A stretch of DNA of 64,000 nucleotides from Vibrio sp. FE10 (GTDB taxonomy: Bacteria > Pseudomonadota > Gammaproteobacteria > Enterobacterales > Vibrionaceae). Positions 47,011 to 55,149 of the stretch are shown here, one piece after another; within the stretch, counting starts at the first letter, position 1, and the number at the start of each line of letters is the position of its first letter. The translations under genes were made by a program, and so were the position numbers. The notes beneath the pieces were generated by a model. It was not told the DNA's origin. It saw only the letters and a program-made list of their open reading frames with translations, and did not search any database. The stretch lies in NCBI RefSeq assembly GCF_030297155.1, contig NZ_AP028067.1, forward strand, positions 682,001 to 746,000, in the 5' to 3' direction.

Positions 47011-47045
47011 GTATCTGTAGATCAGAGAAAAGAAGCTCAGAGAAG

Positions 47046-47084
47046 AAAGGGTCGAGATTTCTCAGATAAATTCTCGAGCCCTTT
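47046..47084 (-). terminator. Probable terminator of pilE
   Basis: AAAGGGTCGAGA (47046-47057) and TCTCGAGCCCTTT (47072-47084) pair with one bulged base; on the minus strand the stem is followed by TTTCTTCT. It lies 15 bases past the pilE stop. Confidence 0.55.
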
Positions 47085-47098
47085 GGGCGTTGCTCTTG

Positions 47099-47530
47099 TT
47101 ACTTCCAACACGCTTCTGGCTCCGAAACACCCGAGTGATGCAATTCCAACTTATCGGTATTCGAGTCTAAACATTCATCATTTACTTGCTGCGAAAGCGG
47201 TTCCGCTTGAATTGAATAGGTGGTGCTACTGGCTGAAATCGCTAACGTGTATCGGCTGGTGTCGGTATCGCAAAACAAACATGTCCCTCCAGAAATAATA
47301 CTATCAGCGGCCGACGCGTAGTTTCCCGTATACAGGGTCTCCATCTCCAATTGAATCTTGGTCATGTCGGCCATAGCGGTGACTCGATGCGCCTTAATTA
47401 CATGGTCTGTATAACTTGGATAGGCAATGGCGCCGAGTATCCCCACGATGGCGACAGCGATCAATAATTCGATCAATGTCATCCCTCTAATGCTTAAGTT
47501 GTTGTTGTTGCATATATTTCTTCGAATCAT
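47099..47530 (-). CDS. pilE: Type IV pilin-like protein PilE
   Basis: Minor pilin of the type IV pilus system, 143 residues from the ATG at 47530 (AAAGGAAA upstream). The prepilin site is G/MTLIELLIAVAIVGILGAIAYPSY, with E5 and the hydrophobic assembly helix, followed by a GNYASA-like segment and cysteine pairs (CLFC and C...C near the end) that may form a disulfide loop. It is divergent from fimT-pilW-pilX-pilV across about 100 bases, which must hold both promoters. In related bacteria these proteins prime pilus assembly. Confidence 0.85.
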   Translation of the reverse strand: MIRRNICNNNNLSIRGMTLIELLIAVAIVGILGAIAYPSYTDHVIKAHRVTAMADMTKIQLEMETLYTGNYASAADSIISGGTCLFCDTDTSRYTLAISASSTTYSIQAEPLSQQVNDECLDSNTDKLELHHSGVSEPEACWK

Positions 47531-47632
47531 CGCGAGTAGTTTCCTTTCATATCTCTGTCTATTTTTCTCCGGTGGTAGCATCGGCGCAAGATTAAATACG
47601 GTTACGCATCAGATTACATAGGAATTTGGGAA

Positions 47633-48178
47633 ATGACTCGCGGGTTTACTTTATTAGAGCTGTTAATAACGGTATCGGTTTTGTCGATTCTGATAGCCAC
47701 GGCTGCCCCGAGTTTTAGTTCGGTGCTAGCTTCAACGAAAATCAAGAGGCTTGCACCCGAGGTTCATGGCTTCTTAATTGCAGCGAGGTCAGAGGCCATA
47801 ACTCGGAATCAAGAAGTTTATTTGTTCTTTTTAGTGTCCGGCAACTCAGGAGCTGTTAATAACTCCGATGGCGATTGGGATTTGGTTTTAAGTAGTTCTG
47901 CATCTTATGACCCTACAAATGTTCTTATGTGGTTGGATGGTTCTCCGTATCAGGATATAGAAGTGTCCTTTAATTTTTTCAATCAAAATTCAATATCGAT
48001 CGAGGGTGTCAGGGGCCGCTTCAGCAATGGCAATATTTCGATAGCATCTATGAGTAAATTAACGGAGGTGTTGTCAATAAAGGCATCAAATGTTTCGGGG
48101 AGGATTAGGATTTGTAGTAGCGATCCCAATGAAAATGGACGTAACAGTATAGGTAACCACGGTTATGAGATCTGTTAA
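47633..48178 (+). CDS. fimT: Prepilin FimT/GspH-like minor pilin
   Basis: Type IV minor pilin of 181 residues. The prepilin peptidase site is RG/FTLLELLITVSVLSILIATAAPSF, with the FxxLLExLIT motif and P22-containing helix of FimT/GspH proteins; the C-terminal part is a predicted beta-rich head ending in a two-cysteine segment (CSSDPNENGR...GYEIC). It begins a tight four-gene operon; its stop overlaps the next start by 14 bases. FimT-type pilins have been linked to DNA uptake in naturally competent bacteria; whether that holds here is untested. Confidence 0.82.
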   Translation: MTRGFTLLELLITVSVLSILIATAAPSFSSVLASTKIKRLAPEVHGFLIAARSEAITRNQEVYLFFLVSGNSGAVNNSDGDWDLVLSSSASYDPTNVLMWLDGSPYQDIEVSFNFFNQNSISIEGVRGRFSNGNISIASMSKLTEVLSIKASNVSGRIRICSSDPNENGRNSIGNHGYEIC

Positions 48179-48800
48179 CTCGTATGTTAAGGGCAGCACA
48201 CTAATCGAAATGATGGTGGCTTCAGTTATTGGAATCATCGCAATTGGGACTATAGGTTCTGTATTCATTACTAATCAACGAATCTCTTCAGAAAATAGCT
48301 TAGAGCTTTTGTTATCACAAAACTTATTTTCCGCCACTCAAATGATGAAGGAGGAAATTTGGCGCGCTGGTTATGACTCAGATTCGGGGATATCGATTAA
48401 GTTATCGGGAGCTACAAATACAATTTATGTTAATCAGGTAAGCGTTGATGAGGCGTATATTGGTTTTGCTTATTTGAAGGATGGTGCATCGTCAGCGTAT
48501 CGAAACATTGTCTATCAATTCAAAGAAAATAAGCTCAACTATTGCTTGGGAGAGTCTGGTGAGCTTTTGGCAATTAATGAAAAACCATTTGGGACGGCTA
48601 GTGGCGCAGTTTCAATGAAGTGTGAAAGCGTGTTCTTTGATCGTCAAATTCAAGTTGATGCTTTATTTGTTGAGGCTAAAGAGCTTTCAACAGGATCTTC
48701 GGTTTCTCAAAAAGTAGACATTGAGTTAAAGGCGTCTTTGGTAAATGCCGATGTTAGTCATGAAGTGAGAACTTCCGTTGTTCAGAGGAATTGGCAATGA
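48165..48800 (+). CDS. pilW: Type IV minor pilin PilW
   Basis: Prepilin-like protein of 211 residues with the processing site KG/STLIEMMVASVIGIIAIGTIGSVF, where the residue after the cleavage site is serine instead of phenylalanine, as often in PilW. It overlaps fimT by 14 bases and pilX by four (ATGA). Expected to sit in the pilus tip or priming complex with FimT, PilV, PilX and PilE. The assignment rests on order and N-terminal motif; the head domain is not conserved enough to judge by eye. Confidence 0.78.
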   Translation: MRSVNSYVKGSTLIEMMVASVIGIIAIGTIGSVFITNQRISSENSLELLLSQNLFSATQMMKEEIWRAGYDSDSGISIKLSGATNTIYVNQVSVDEAYIGFAYLKDGASSAYRNIVYQFKENKLNYCLGESGELLAINEKPFGTASGAVSMKCESVFFDRQIQVDALFVEAKELSTGSSVSQKVDIELKASLVNADVSHEVRTSVVQRNWQ

Positions 48801-50098
48801 AGCGATGTAAGCAGGGAGGATTTATCACTCTGTTGTTGGTTAGCGTTCTTCTTGTTGGAACATTAATCGCTTCTTTCGGGAATTTTAAAGTTCTCTTTTA
48901 TCAAATCAAGCGAGCACAAAATGAAGTTCAGGCACGTAAAGCTCATTGGTTAGCAGAAGGTGGTTTAGAGTGTGGTTTCACTTACATCGCTGAAAATGAT
49001 CTGACTGCTATTCCCAATGATTTAATGGATCATTGTCAGCAATCGAAAGTCGTTACGTTGGAATCAGAAGCCCTCACACCGAATGTATTGGTATCGAGCT
49101 CTGAGTCTTTATCGTTGAACAAAGAGATTAGCTTTGAAGACGCTTCGGGATTAGGAGTAATGCAAACCAATTCGAGTTTAGAATTTATTTCTGATCACAA
49201 CATCGACATTAATCCTGATATTGCTCTTACTGCTGTTGATGGTATTAACGAGTGTGTCTCTGTTCGATTTTTAGATAGTGTCATCTATAAACAAAAGGGA
49301 GGAGGACGCTTAAAGACCATAACTCCAGAGTCACCTCCTTTTCCTTCCTTCGAGTCTTGCCAACAAACCACCAATATTAGCAGTGATGCAATTATCGACT
49401 CTTTGGGTTCATTGCCTTCAAACTCATTTCAATCAGATTTCAAATTCGATCCGGATATCGATACTTTCTCTAACTACTTTGGAGTGCCAAAAACTTCAGA
49501 GAACATTGACCAAATTAAGCTTGATTATCATGTTATCGACCTTATTGACCGGACTACATCTCCTCCTAAACACACAGACTTGGTTGGTGGGAAATATGAA
49601 GGTAATAAATGTAGTAAAGCTATTAATGATGCCTTTTCAAGTGGGGAGAATAAGGTTTGGGTTATAGGTGATTGCGTCGTTTACTCACCTGCCATCAATG
49701 TAGTCGAACCTATCCCAGGGGTTATTACGCCACGTTCATTGGTGATTCAAGACGGCATCGTTGCGAACGGCAACGCAAGCGTATTTGATGGATCTTTTTA
49801 TCATCTAAATGATATGAGCGTATTCGATAATCCTAACTCTCCCGATGTCGATACCGACCTATTGAGTGTTTTGTGGACTAAAGTTCCAGATACAATTCCT
49901 ATCACTGATTTAGTACAGAGCAATTCGGTTTATATTGGATTTGCTTCTTTTTTTCCTAAAGGCGGGATGTTTTTTGATTCCACTGGAGGACTATCGACAA
50001 TTCAGGGGTCAATCAATTTGGATTATACCGGTGAATACAATCCTCATAGTGCTCCTTTGAAAGCGAAGTGGAAGCGAGGATCATGGAATGACTTCTAA
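48797..50098 (+). CDS. pilX: PilX-like type IV pilus assembly protein, unusually long
   Basis: The product has 433 residues from the ATG overlapping the pilW stop; a TTG two codons earlier is less likely. The N-terminus KQGGFITLLLVSVLLVGTLIASFG is PilX-like, with no glutamate at position 5, and QARKAHWLAEGGLECG is the following conserved block. Classical PilX proteins are about 180-200 residues, so roughly 230 extra residues form an unidentified, serine- and aspartate-rich head with scattered cysteines. The gene is more AT-rich than its neighbours. It overlaps pilV by 11 bases. Confidence 0.72.
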   Translation: MKRCKQGGFITLLLVSVLLVGTLIASFGNFKVLFYQIKRAQNEVQARKAHWLAEGGLECGFTYIAENDLTAIPNDLMDHCQQSKVVTLESEALTPNVLVSSSESLSLNKEISFEDASGLGVMQTNSSLEFISDHNIDINPDIALTAVDGINECVSVRFLDSVIYKQKGGGRLKTITPESPPFPSFESCQQTTNISSDAIIDSLGSLPSNSFQSDFKFDPDIDTFSNYFGVPKTSENIDQIKLDYHVIDLIDRTTSPPKHTDLVGGKYEGNKCSKAINDAFSSGENKVWVIGDCVVYSPAINVVEPIPGVITPRSLVIQDGIVANGNASVFDGSFYHLNDMSVFDNPNSPDVDTDLLSVLWTKVPDTIPITDLVQSNSVYIGFASFFPKGGMFFDSTGGLSTIQGSINLDYTGEYNPHSAPLKAKWKRGSWNDF

Positions 50099-50537
50099 AC
50101 AACGAGGTTTCAGTTTGATAGAGGTGCTTATCTCTTTTTTGCTCATCGGTGTTGCTTCGTTAGGGTTGGTTAAGTTGCAGGTCTACGCTGAACAAAAATC
50201 GGATTTTGCGCTTCACAGTGTTGAGGCTCTTCATTTTGCAGAAAGGCAGATGGAATACTATCGAACTCGTGTCTCGGATGTGAGTGGTGCGGTTGGGCTA
50301 ATTCCTTTTTCGGAACTTAATCAGGCGAACCATTGTCTCAACACCGCAAGTTCAGACCCCTTATCCGGTTTATCAAGCTCTGCCTATGCGATGACTTGTG
50401 AGGTGTCTAATGCCAATGGTGCTTTGTCTGGCGCTTTGAAAAACATTACGGTGACTGTTGCATGGCAAGATCGTATGAACAAGTCGCAAAGTATTTACCT
50501 AGAAACTATGCTCTCCAAATACAGTGAGTTTGACTGA
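50088..50537 (+). CDS. pilV: Type IV minor pilin PilV
   Basis: Prepilin-like protein of 149 residues with the site RG/FSLIEVLISFLLIGVASLGLVKLQ, nearly diagnostic of PilV, and a C-terminal VTVAWQDRMNKSQ segment typical of the family. It overlaps the end of pilX and closes the operon; no strong terminator is seen after it. Together with fimT, pilW, pilX and the divergent pilE it completes the usual set of minor pilins. Confidence 0.85.
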   Translation: MTSKQRGFSLIEVLISFLLIGVASLGLVKLQVYAEQKSDFALHSVEALHFAERQMEYYRTRVSDVSGAVGLIPFSELNQANHCLNTASSDPLSGLSSSAYAMTCEVSNANGALSGALKNITVTVAWQDRMNKSQSIYLETMLSKYSEFD

Positions 50538-50834
50538 TCCCTAAGCAAACGTTTACTGCATGCCAAGGCTCCCGATACTCCTTTTACTGATAATTTTCAC
50601 TCCTCGGACATTGTTTACGTACAGGTTAAATGACTGTATATGGAATGGTGTTTTTTGTGTTTTTATATTGTTGCTGTTGTATGGTATTTTTGCAAAATAT
50701 GTCTCCATTTATGGAAAATAAGGTGGAACCTTGTGCTTTTTAATGGCGACTTTAATAGAATATGTGCTGCACCAATAGGCCATGGTCCAAACTTATATTA
50801 GGCCTAAACAAACAACATCACATATGGAGTTACC
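50538..50834 (+). promoter_or_regulatory. Intergenic region before the AbgT-family gene
   Basis: No gene is supported. TTGTGC (50731-50736) and TAATAG (50753-50758) with 16 bases between form a weak promoter candidate, and TTAGGCCTAA (50798-50807) is a short perfect palindrome that may be an operator. Confidence 0.35.
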
Positions 50835-52397
50835 ATGAGTAACCAAGCCGTAAAAAAAGCACCATCGACTGAGAAGATCAGTGGGATGGACCGCTTTCTA
50901 AACTTCATTGAACGCGCCGGCAACAAAATTCCAGACCCAGCAATTCTGTTCTTCTGGGCTCTAGTTATCGTATGGGTAGCATCTGCACTTTTGTCGAACC
51001 TTTCATTCGACCTAATCAACCCTCAAACGGGTGCTGCTCTAGAAGTTAACAACCTACTTACTGGTGAAGCGCTTGCTAGCTTCCTAGCAAATATGGTAAC
51101 CACATTCACAGGCTTCGCACCGTTAGGCATCGTACTTGTTGCTATGTTAGGTGTTGGCGTTGCTGACTCTTCAGGCTTTATTACGACTGGCCTTAAGAAG
51201 ATGCTTAACTTCACGCCAGCTAAGCTACTAACGCCAATGCTAATCTTGGTTGCTATCGTGTCTCACACAGCAGCTGATGCAGGTTACGTTCTAGTAATTC
51301 CTCTTGGCGGTATCATCTTCCACGCTGCGGGTCGTCACCCTCTAGCGGGTATTGCAGCAGCGTTTGCTGGTGTATCAGGTGGTTTCTCAGCGAACTTCAT
51401 TCCTTCAGGTATTGATCCGCTACTAGCAGGTTTCACTCAAACAGCGGCAAACGTTCTTGACCCTGCATACGTGGTTAACCCTCTAGCGAATATCTTCTTT
51501 ACTGGTCTATCTTCAGTTCTAATCGTTGGTATCGGTTGGTACGTAACAGAGAAAGTTATCGAGCCTCGTCTTGCTAACACTCCTGTTGATGAAGATGCAG
51601 AACAAGCACCTGACCTAGGTACGTTCACGGCGATTGAATCTAAAGCATTCAAGTTTGCTGGTTGGGCAATGGTTGCGGGTATTGGTCTGCTTATCGCAGC
51701 TTTGGTTCCTGAAAACTCAGCACTTCGTTCGCCTGAAGGTGAGCTAACAGCGTTCTCGGCACCAGTAATGAAGTCTATCGTTCCTCTGATCTTCATCCTG
51801 TTTATTATTCCGGGTATCGTCTACGGCCGTGTAGCGGGTACTTTCAAGAATAGTAATGATGTTATCAAAGCAATGTCTGAGACGATGGCAACGATGGGCG
51901 CATACATTGTAATGTCGTTCTTCTGTGCTCAGTTCCTATCTGCATTCGCTCAATCAAACATTGGTACTATGCTGGCACTTTACGGTGCTGAAGGCTTGAA
52001 AGCGATGGACCTTCCAGGTGAAGCAACGGTTGTTGGTATGATTCTACTAACGGCTGCAGTTAATCTTCTTGTTGGTTCGGCTTCTGCTAAGTGGGCACTG
52101 ATTGGTCCTATCCTAGTTCCTATGCTAATGGTTGTGGGTATCTCTCCAGAGCTATCTCAAGCGGCTTACCGTGTAGGCGATTCAGTGTCTAACATCATCT
52201 CTCCACTAATGGTGTTCTTCCCACTGGTTGTTGTTTACTGTCAACGTTACGTTAAGTCGACAGGTATCGGTACTCTAGCTTCTCTAATGATGCCATTCTC
52301 GATTGCTATGCTAATCGGTTGGTCAATCTTCTTGCTAGCTTACTGGGCTCTTGGTATCCCACTAGGTATCCAAGCTCCTTACACTTACACAATGTAA
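50835..52397 (+). CDS. AbgT-family transporter
   Basis: Inner-membrane carrier of 520 residues with about twelve hydrophobic segments. The start FIERAGNKIPDPAILFFWAL, the block SHTAADAGYVLVIPLGGIIFHAAGRHPLAGIAAAFAGVSGGFSAN split over one helix pair, and the C-terminal VGDSVSNIISPLMVFFPLVV are strong AbgT-family signatures. Members take up p-aminobenzoyl-glutamate or export sulfonamide-like compounds, so direction and cargo are open. No abgA/abgB genes lie nearby. Codon bias is strong. ATGGAG precedes the ATG and a terminator follows. Confidence 0.88.
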   Translation: MSNQAVKKAPSTEKISGMDRFLNFIERAGNKIPDPAILFFWALVIVWVASALLSNLSFDLINPQTGAALEVNNLLTGEALASFLANMVTTFTGFAPLGIVLVAMLGVGVADSSGFITTGLKKMLNFTPAKLLTPMLILVAIVSHTAADAGYVLVIPLGGIIFHAAGRHPLAGIAAAFAGVSGGFSANFIPSGIDPLLAGFTQTAANVLDPAYVVNPLANIFFTGLSSVLIVGIGWYVTEKVIEPRLANTPVDEDAEQAPDLGTFTAIESKAFKFAGWAMVAGIGLLIAALVPENSALRSPEGELTAFSAPVMKSIVPLIFILFIIPGIVYGRVAGTFKNSNDVIKAMSETMATMGAYIVMSFFCAQFLSAFAQSNIGTMLALYGAEGLKAMDLPGEATVVGMILLTAAVNLLVGSASAKWALIGPILVPMLMVVGISPELSQAAYRVGDSVSNIISPLMVFFPLVVVYCQRYVKSTGIGTLASLMMPFSIAMLIGWSIFLLAYWALGIPLGIQAPYTYTM

Positions 52398-52449
52398 GAT
52401 AAGTAAAGCTAAGTAATAAAAGCAAAAGTTAGTAAGATAAAATCATCGA

Positions 52450-52479
52450 AGCCCGCACCCAAATGTGCGGGCTTTTTTT
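52450..52479 (+). terminator. Terminator of the AbgT-family gene
   Basis: AGCCCGCAC (52450-52458) pairs perfectly with GTGCGGGCT (52465-52473), followed by T residues to 52479. Confidence 0.88.
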
Positions 52480-52628
52480 CGCTATTTTTTTCGCCATTTT
52501 TTTTCTACTTCTGTTTGTGTCCAAGATTTCTTATATCCAAAACTTTTTATATCCCAAATAAAGGCACTCAGCTTATACTCCGGATTACGGCTAATTGTTG
52601 GCCGGTAAAATTAGGAAATCCAATCCAC

Positions 52629-53918
52629 ATGAAAATTCTGCTTTTAGTAGGGTTAATTGTTTTAAATGGTCTGTTTGCCATGTCAGAGATTGCACTGGTA
52701 GCAGCAAAGAATAGTCGGCTGAAACGCTTAGCCGAAAAACATCGCTCCGCTCAGGTTGCACTTGAGCTCAAAGAAAATCCAACCCGCTTCCTTTCAACCA
52801 TTCAAATCGGTATTACGGTAATCGGCCTACTCAGCGGTATTGTGGGCGAGGCGACGCTATCTGCGCCATTGGCCGTTCAACTTGAGCTGTGGGGATTCGA
52901 CCCAACCCAAGCGAATATCTTGTCTACTGCGGTAGTCGTTGTCGGTATTACTTACTTCGCGATTGTTGTGGGTGAGTTGGTGCCAAAGCGTTTTGCTCAA
53001 TCCCAAGCTGAAAACATTGCTGTGTTAGTCGCGCTGCCAATCTTCTGGTTATCTAAAATCGCGACGCCGTTTGTGTTTGCTTTGTCTGCATCAACCGAAG
53101 GTATTCTTAAGTTAATGGGACGTGGTGGCGAAGAAGGCAGTGTGACTGAAGACGATATTCATGCACTCGTGAAAGAGGGCTCTGAATCCGGTGTGATAGA
53201 GCGTGGCGAGCAAGAGATGATTCGCAATATTTTGCAGCTTGATGATCGCCTTGTTAGCTCGTTAATGACGCCACGTCGAGACGTCGACTTTCTGGATATT
53301 GACCAGCCCGTTGAGCACATATTCAAAAAATTACGATCGTCAAAGCACAGTGTGTTTCCATTATGCCAAGATCATCTCAATAAAGTGGTCGGTACGGTGT
53401 CGTCCAAAGCCTTGCTGAATCAGGCGGGCAATTTAAGTATTCAAGTCATCATGGGACTGTCTAAGTCGCCGATCTATGTTCCAGAATCGATGAAGGCACT
53501 GCGGCTACTTGGCTACTTTAAAGAGTCGGGTACCGAGATGGCATTCATTGTTGACGAGTATGGCGATGTGCAAGGCCTTGTGACTCATTACGATATTCTT
53601 GAAGCGATTGCAGGTGAGTTATCCAATAACCCCAATGACCTATGGACAGAGCAAGTGGAAGACGGGTTGCTGGTGGATGGATTAATCCCTATCAGTGAGC
53701 TCAAGAACCGTTTAGAGCTGTCAGAGTTAGAAGGGGAAAGCGAAGGCTTCCAAACATTGAATGGCCTTGTCACTTGGCTAATTGGACGTTTACCCGAGAC
53801 GGGAGAAGTCGTTCAGTGTCAGCAATGGCAGTTTGAAATCATCTCGGTCGAGAACAATCGTATCGTGAGTGTTAAAGCGACAAAAATAGTCAATGAGCTA
53901 GACGATGATGTTAGTTAG
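52629..53918 (+). CDS. CNNM/CorC (HlyC-type) membrane protein with CBS domains
   Basis: The 429-residue protein has an N-terminal DUF21/CNNM transmembrane domain (about residues 1-185, with MSEIALVAAKNSRLKRLAE and GELVPKRFAQ), a CBS pair (about 205-330, with LMTPRRDVDFLDID and VDEYGDVQGLVTHYDILEAI) and a C-terminal CorC_HlyC domain. Such proteins are often called hemolysins but are more likely Mg2+/Co2+ transport or homeostasis factors. The ATG at 52629 is preferred over a TTG extension to 52515, which covers the terminator region. A short stem AACAAGC/GCTTGTT (53945-53962) follows without a T-run. Confidence 0.85.
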   Translation: MKILLLVGLIVLNGLFAMSEIALVAAKNSRLKRLAEKHRSAQVALELKENPTRFLSTIQIGITVIGLLSGIVGEATLSAPLAVQLELWGFDPTQANILSTAVVVVGITYFAIVVGELVPKRFAQSQAENIAVLVALPIFWLSKIATPFVFALSASTEGILKLMGRGGEEGSVTEDDIHALVKEGSESGVIERGEQEMIRNILQLDDRLVSSLMTPRRDVDFLDIDQPVEHIFKKLRSSKHSVFPLCQDHLNKVVGTVSSKALLNQAGNLSIQVIMGLSKSPIYVPESMKALRLLGYFKESGTEMAFIVDEYGDVQGLVTHYDILEAIAGELSNNPNDLWTEQVEDGLLVDGLIPISELKNRLELSELEGESEGFQTLNGLVTWLIGRLPETGEVVQCQQWQFEIISVENNRIVSVKATKIVNELDDDVS

Positions 53919-54058
53919 ATAAGCCGCTAGCGAGAGATTAAACGAACAAGCCCGCGCTTGTTGTCCATTATCTCTTTATTGTTCATAATCACTAAGATTA
54001 GGTATGCTTCTCAGCATACTTTTTTTTTGTTCTTATCCTTTGCTTTCTGGAGTTCCCT

Positions 54059-54643
54059 TTGTCAGACCATCAATTCAGCCCTCAAGATGAAATCTTTATG
54101 CGACGTGCCATCGAGGTGGCCAAGCAAGCTGAGAAAGAGGGGGAGGTTCCTGTTGGTGCTGTGTTGGTAAAAGAGGGTGAGATTATTTCTGAAGGTTGGA
54201 ACCGTTCGATTGGCAGCCACGATGCCACGGCACATGCAGAAATCGAAACCTTGCGTAAAGCTGGCCAAGCCTTGGAAAACTATCGCTTACTTGATACTAC
54301 CTTATACGTCACGCTTGAACCGTGCCCAATGTGTGCGGGTGCCTTGTTACACAGCCGAGTGAAGCGGATTGTCTTTGGTGCACCTGACTTAAAAGCGGGT
54401 GCTGCGGGTACGGTATTGAATCTCTTTGAAAGCCAAGCCTCATACCACTATGCAGACGTGGAAAATGGTTTGTTAGAAAAAGAGTGCCGTGAGCAACTGC
54501 AAGCGTTTTTCAAGCGTCGTAGAAAAGAGATAAAAGAAAAACGAAAGCAAGACCGTCTGTTGGAAGAACAGTGTTTAGAATCTGACAAGGCAAGTAATAA
54601 GAATAAGGTCAGCAACAAGAACAAGGTCTGTAACAAAAAATAG
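54059..54643 (+). CDS. tadA: tRNA-specific adenosine deaminase TadA
   Basis: Converts A34 to inosine in tRNA-Arg(ACG). The 194-residue protein has the zinc/catalytic motifs HAE (H59, E61) and PCPMC (C89, C92), plus EVPVGAVLV and GAAGTVLNL typical of TadA. The start is a TTG: it follows TGGAG at good distance and gives the MSDHQFSPQDEIFMRRAI start that aligns with E. coli TadA, whereas the first ATG would cut 13 residues. The C-terminus is extended by a lysine-rich coil and a two-copy SNKNKV repeat from an 18-bp DNA repeat (54593-54628). Confidence 0.93.
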   Translation: MSDHQFSPQDEIFMRRAIEVAKQAEKEGEVPVGAVLVKEGEIISEGWNRSIGSHDATAHAEIETLRKAGQALENYRLLDTTLYVTLEPCPMCAGALLHSRVKRIVFGAPDLKAGAAGTVLNLFESQASYHYADVENGLLEKECREQLQAFFKRRRKEIKEKRKQDRLLEEQCLESDKASNKNKVSNKNKVCNKK

Positions 54644-54653
54644 AAGCAAGCTT

Positions 54654-54679
54654 CGGCACTCTCTATCGTAAGAGTGCCG
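54654..54679. terminator. Hairpin between convergent tadA and the small basic ORF
   Basis: CGGCACTCT (54654-54662) pairs perfectly with AGAGTGCCG (54671-54679). There is no T-run on either side, so it may be a processing or weak termination signal for both convergent genes. Confidence 0.5.
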
Positions 54680-54700
54680 CAGAAAACTTACTCGGGATAT

Positions 54701-54835
54701 TTACTCAGAAAGTATCTGCATGAAAGCACGGTTGCGCCAAATGATCTTTTTCTTATTATTTGAAAGCATACGCTTACGACGGTTTGCAGCAACGGTCTTA
54801 TCAAGGCGTTTCGATTTCAGTTTGTTCTTCATCAT
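54701..54835 (-). CDS. Small basic protein of unknown function (44 aa)
   Basis: A minus-strand frame of 44 codons plus stop begins MMKNKLKSKRLDKTV and ends FMQILSE. About a third of the residues are lysine or arginine and there is no membrane segment, which suggests an RNA- or ribosome-associated protein. AGGAAA lies nine bases before the first ATG, and TATAAT sits at 54888-54893 on the minus strand. Codons are those of well-expressed neighbours. I do not recognise a family. The remaining DNA up to 55112 is non-coding as far as I can see. Confidence 0.6.
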   Translation of the reverse strand: MMKNKLKSKRLDKTVAANRRKRMLSNNKKKIIWRNRAFMQILSE

Positions 54836-55112
54836 TTCAACGATTTCCTATTTGTCGTCTGGCTTTGTAATTATGACTTCAGTTTTAATTATAGTGGTTA
54901 TTTGTTTATGAGCTCTGTCGCGAACTTAGCGATACTTTTTGAGTAACCATCGCGATGGCCAGTGTCTGAATGCAACAGAACATCATGGCGCTTATGGTGT
55001 GTCGTTATAAAGTTCGATTGTTACTGCAATATGACACCTTAAGTTTAACGGTCACTTTGTTTGTTTAGTTTCTCAATGCGAACCGGCCGTTACGAACCAG
55101 TGGCTCATGTAT
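54836..55112. other. Intergenic region upstream of the small ORF
   Basis: About 280 bases without a supported gene. The only signal seen is the minus-strand -10 box TATAAT (54888-54893) for the small ORF; its -35 is not recognisable. Confidence 0.4.
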
Positions 55113-55147
55113 AAAAAAAGAGCAACGCTATATAGCATTGCTCTTTT
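55113..55147 (-). terminator. Terminator of mltF
   Basis: On the minus strand AAAAGAGCAATGCT and AGCGTTGCTCTTTT form a stem with one G-U pair, followed by a run of seven T residues (complement of 55113-55119). Confidence 0.82.
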
Positions 55148-55149
55148 AT

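Noticed and set aside
54720..54911. Plus-strand hydrophobic frame at 54.7-54.9 kb
   Set aside because: It lies antisense to the better supported small basic ORF and has no ribosome site.
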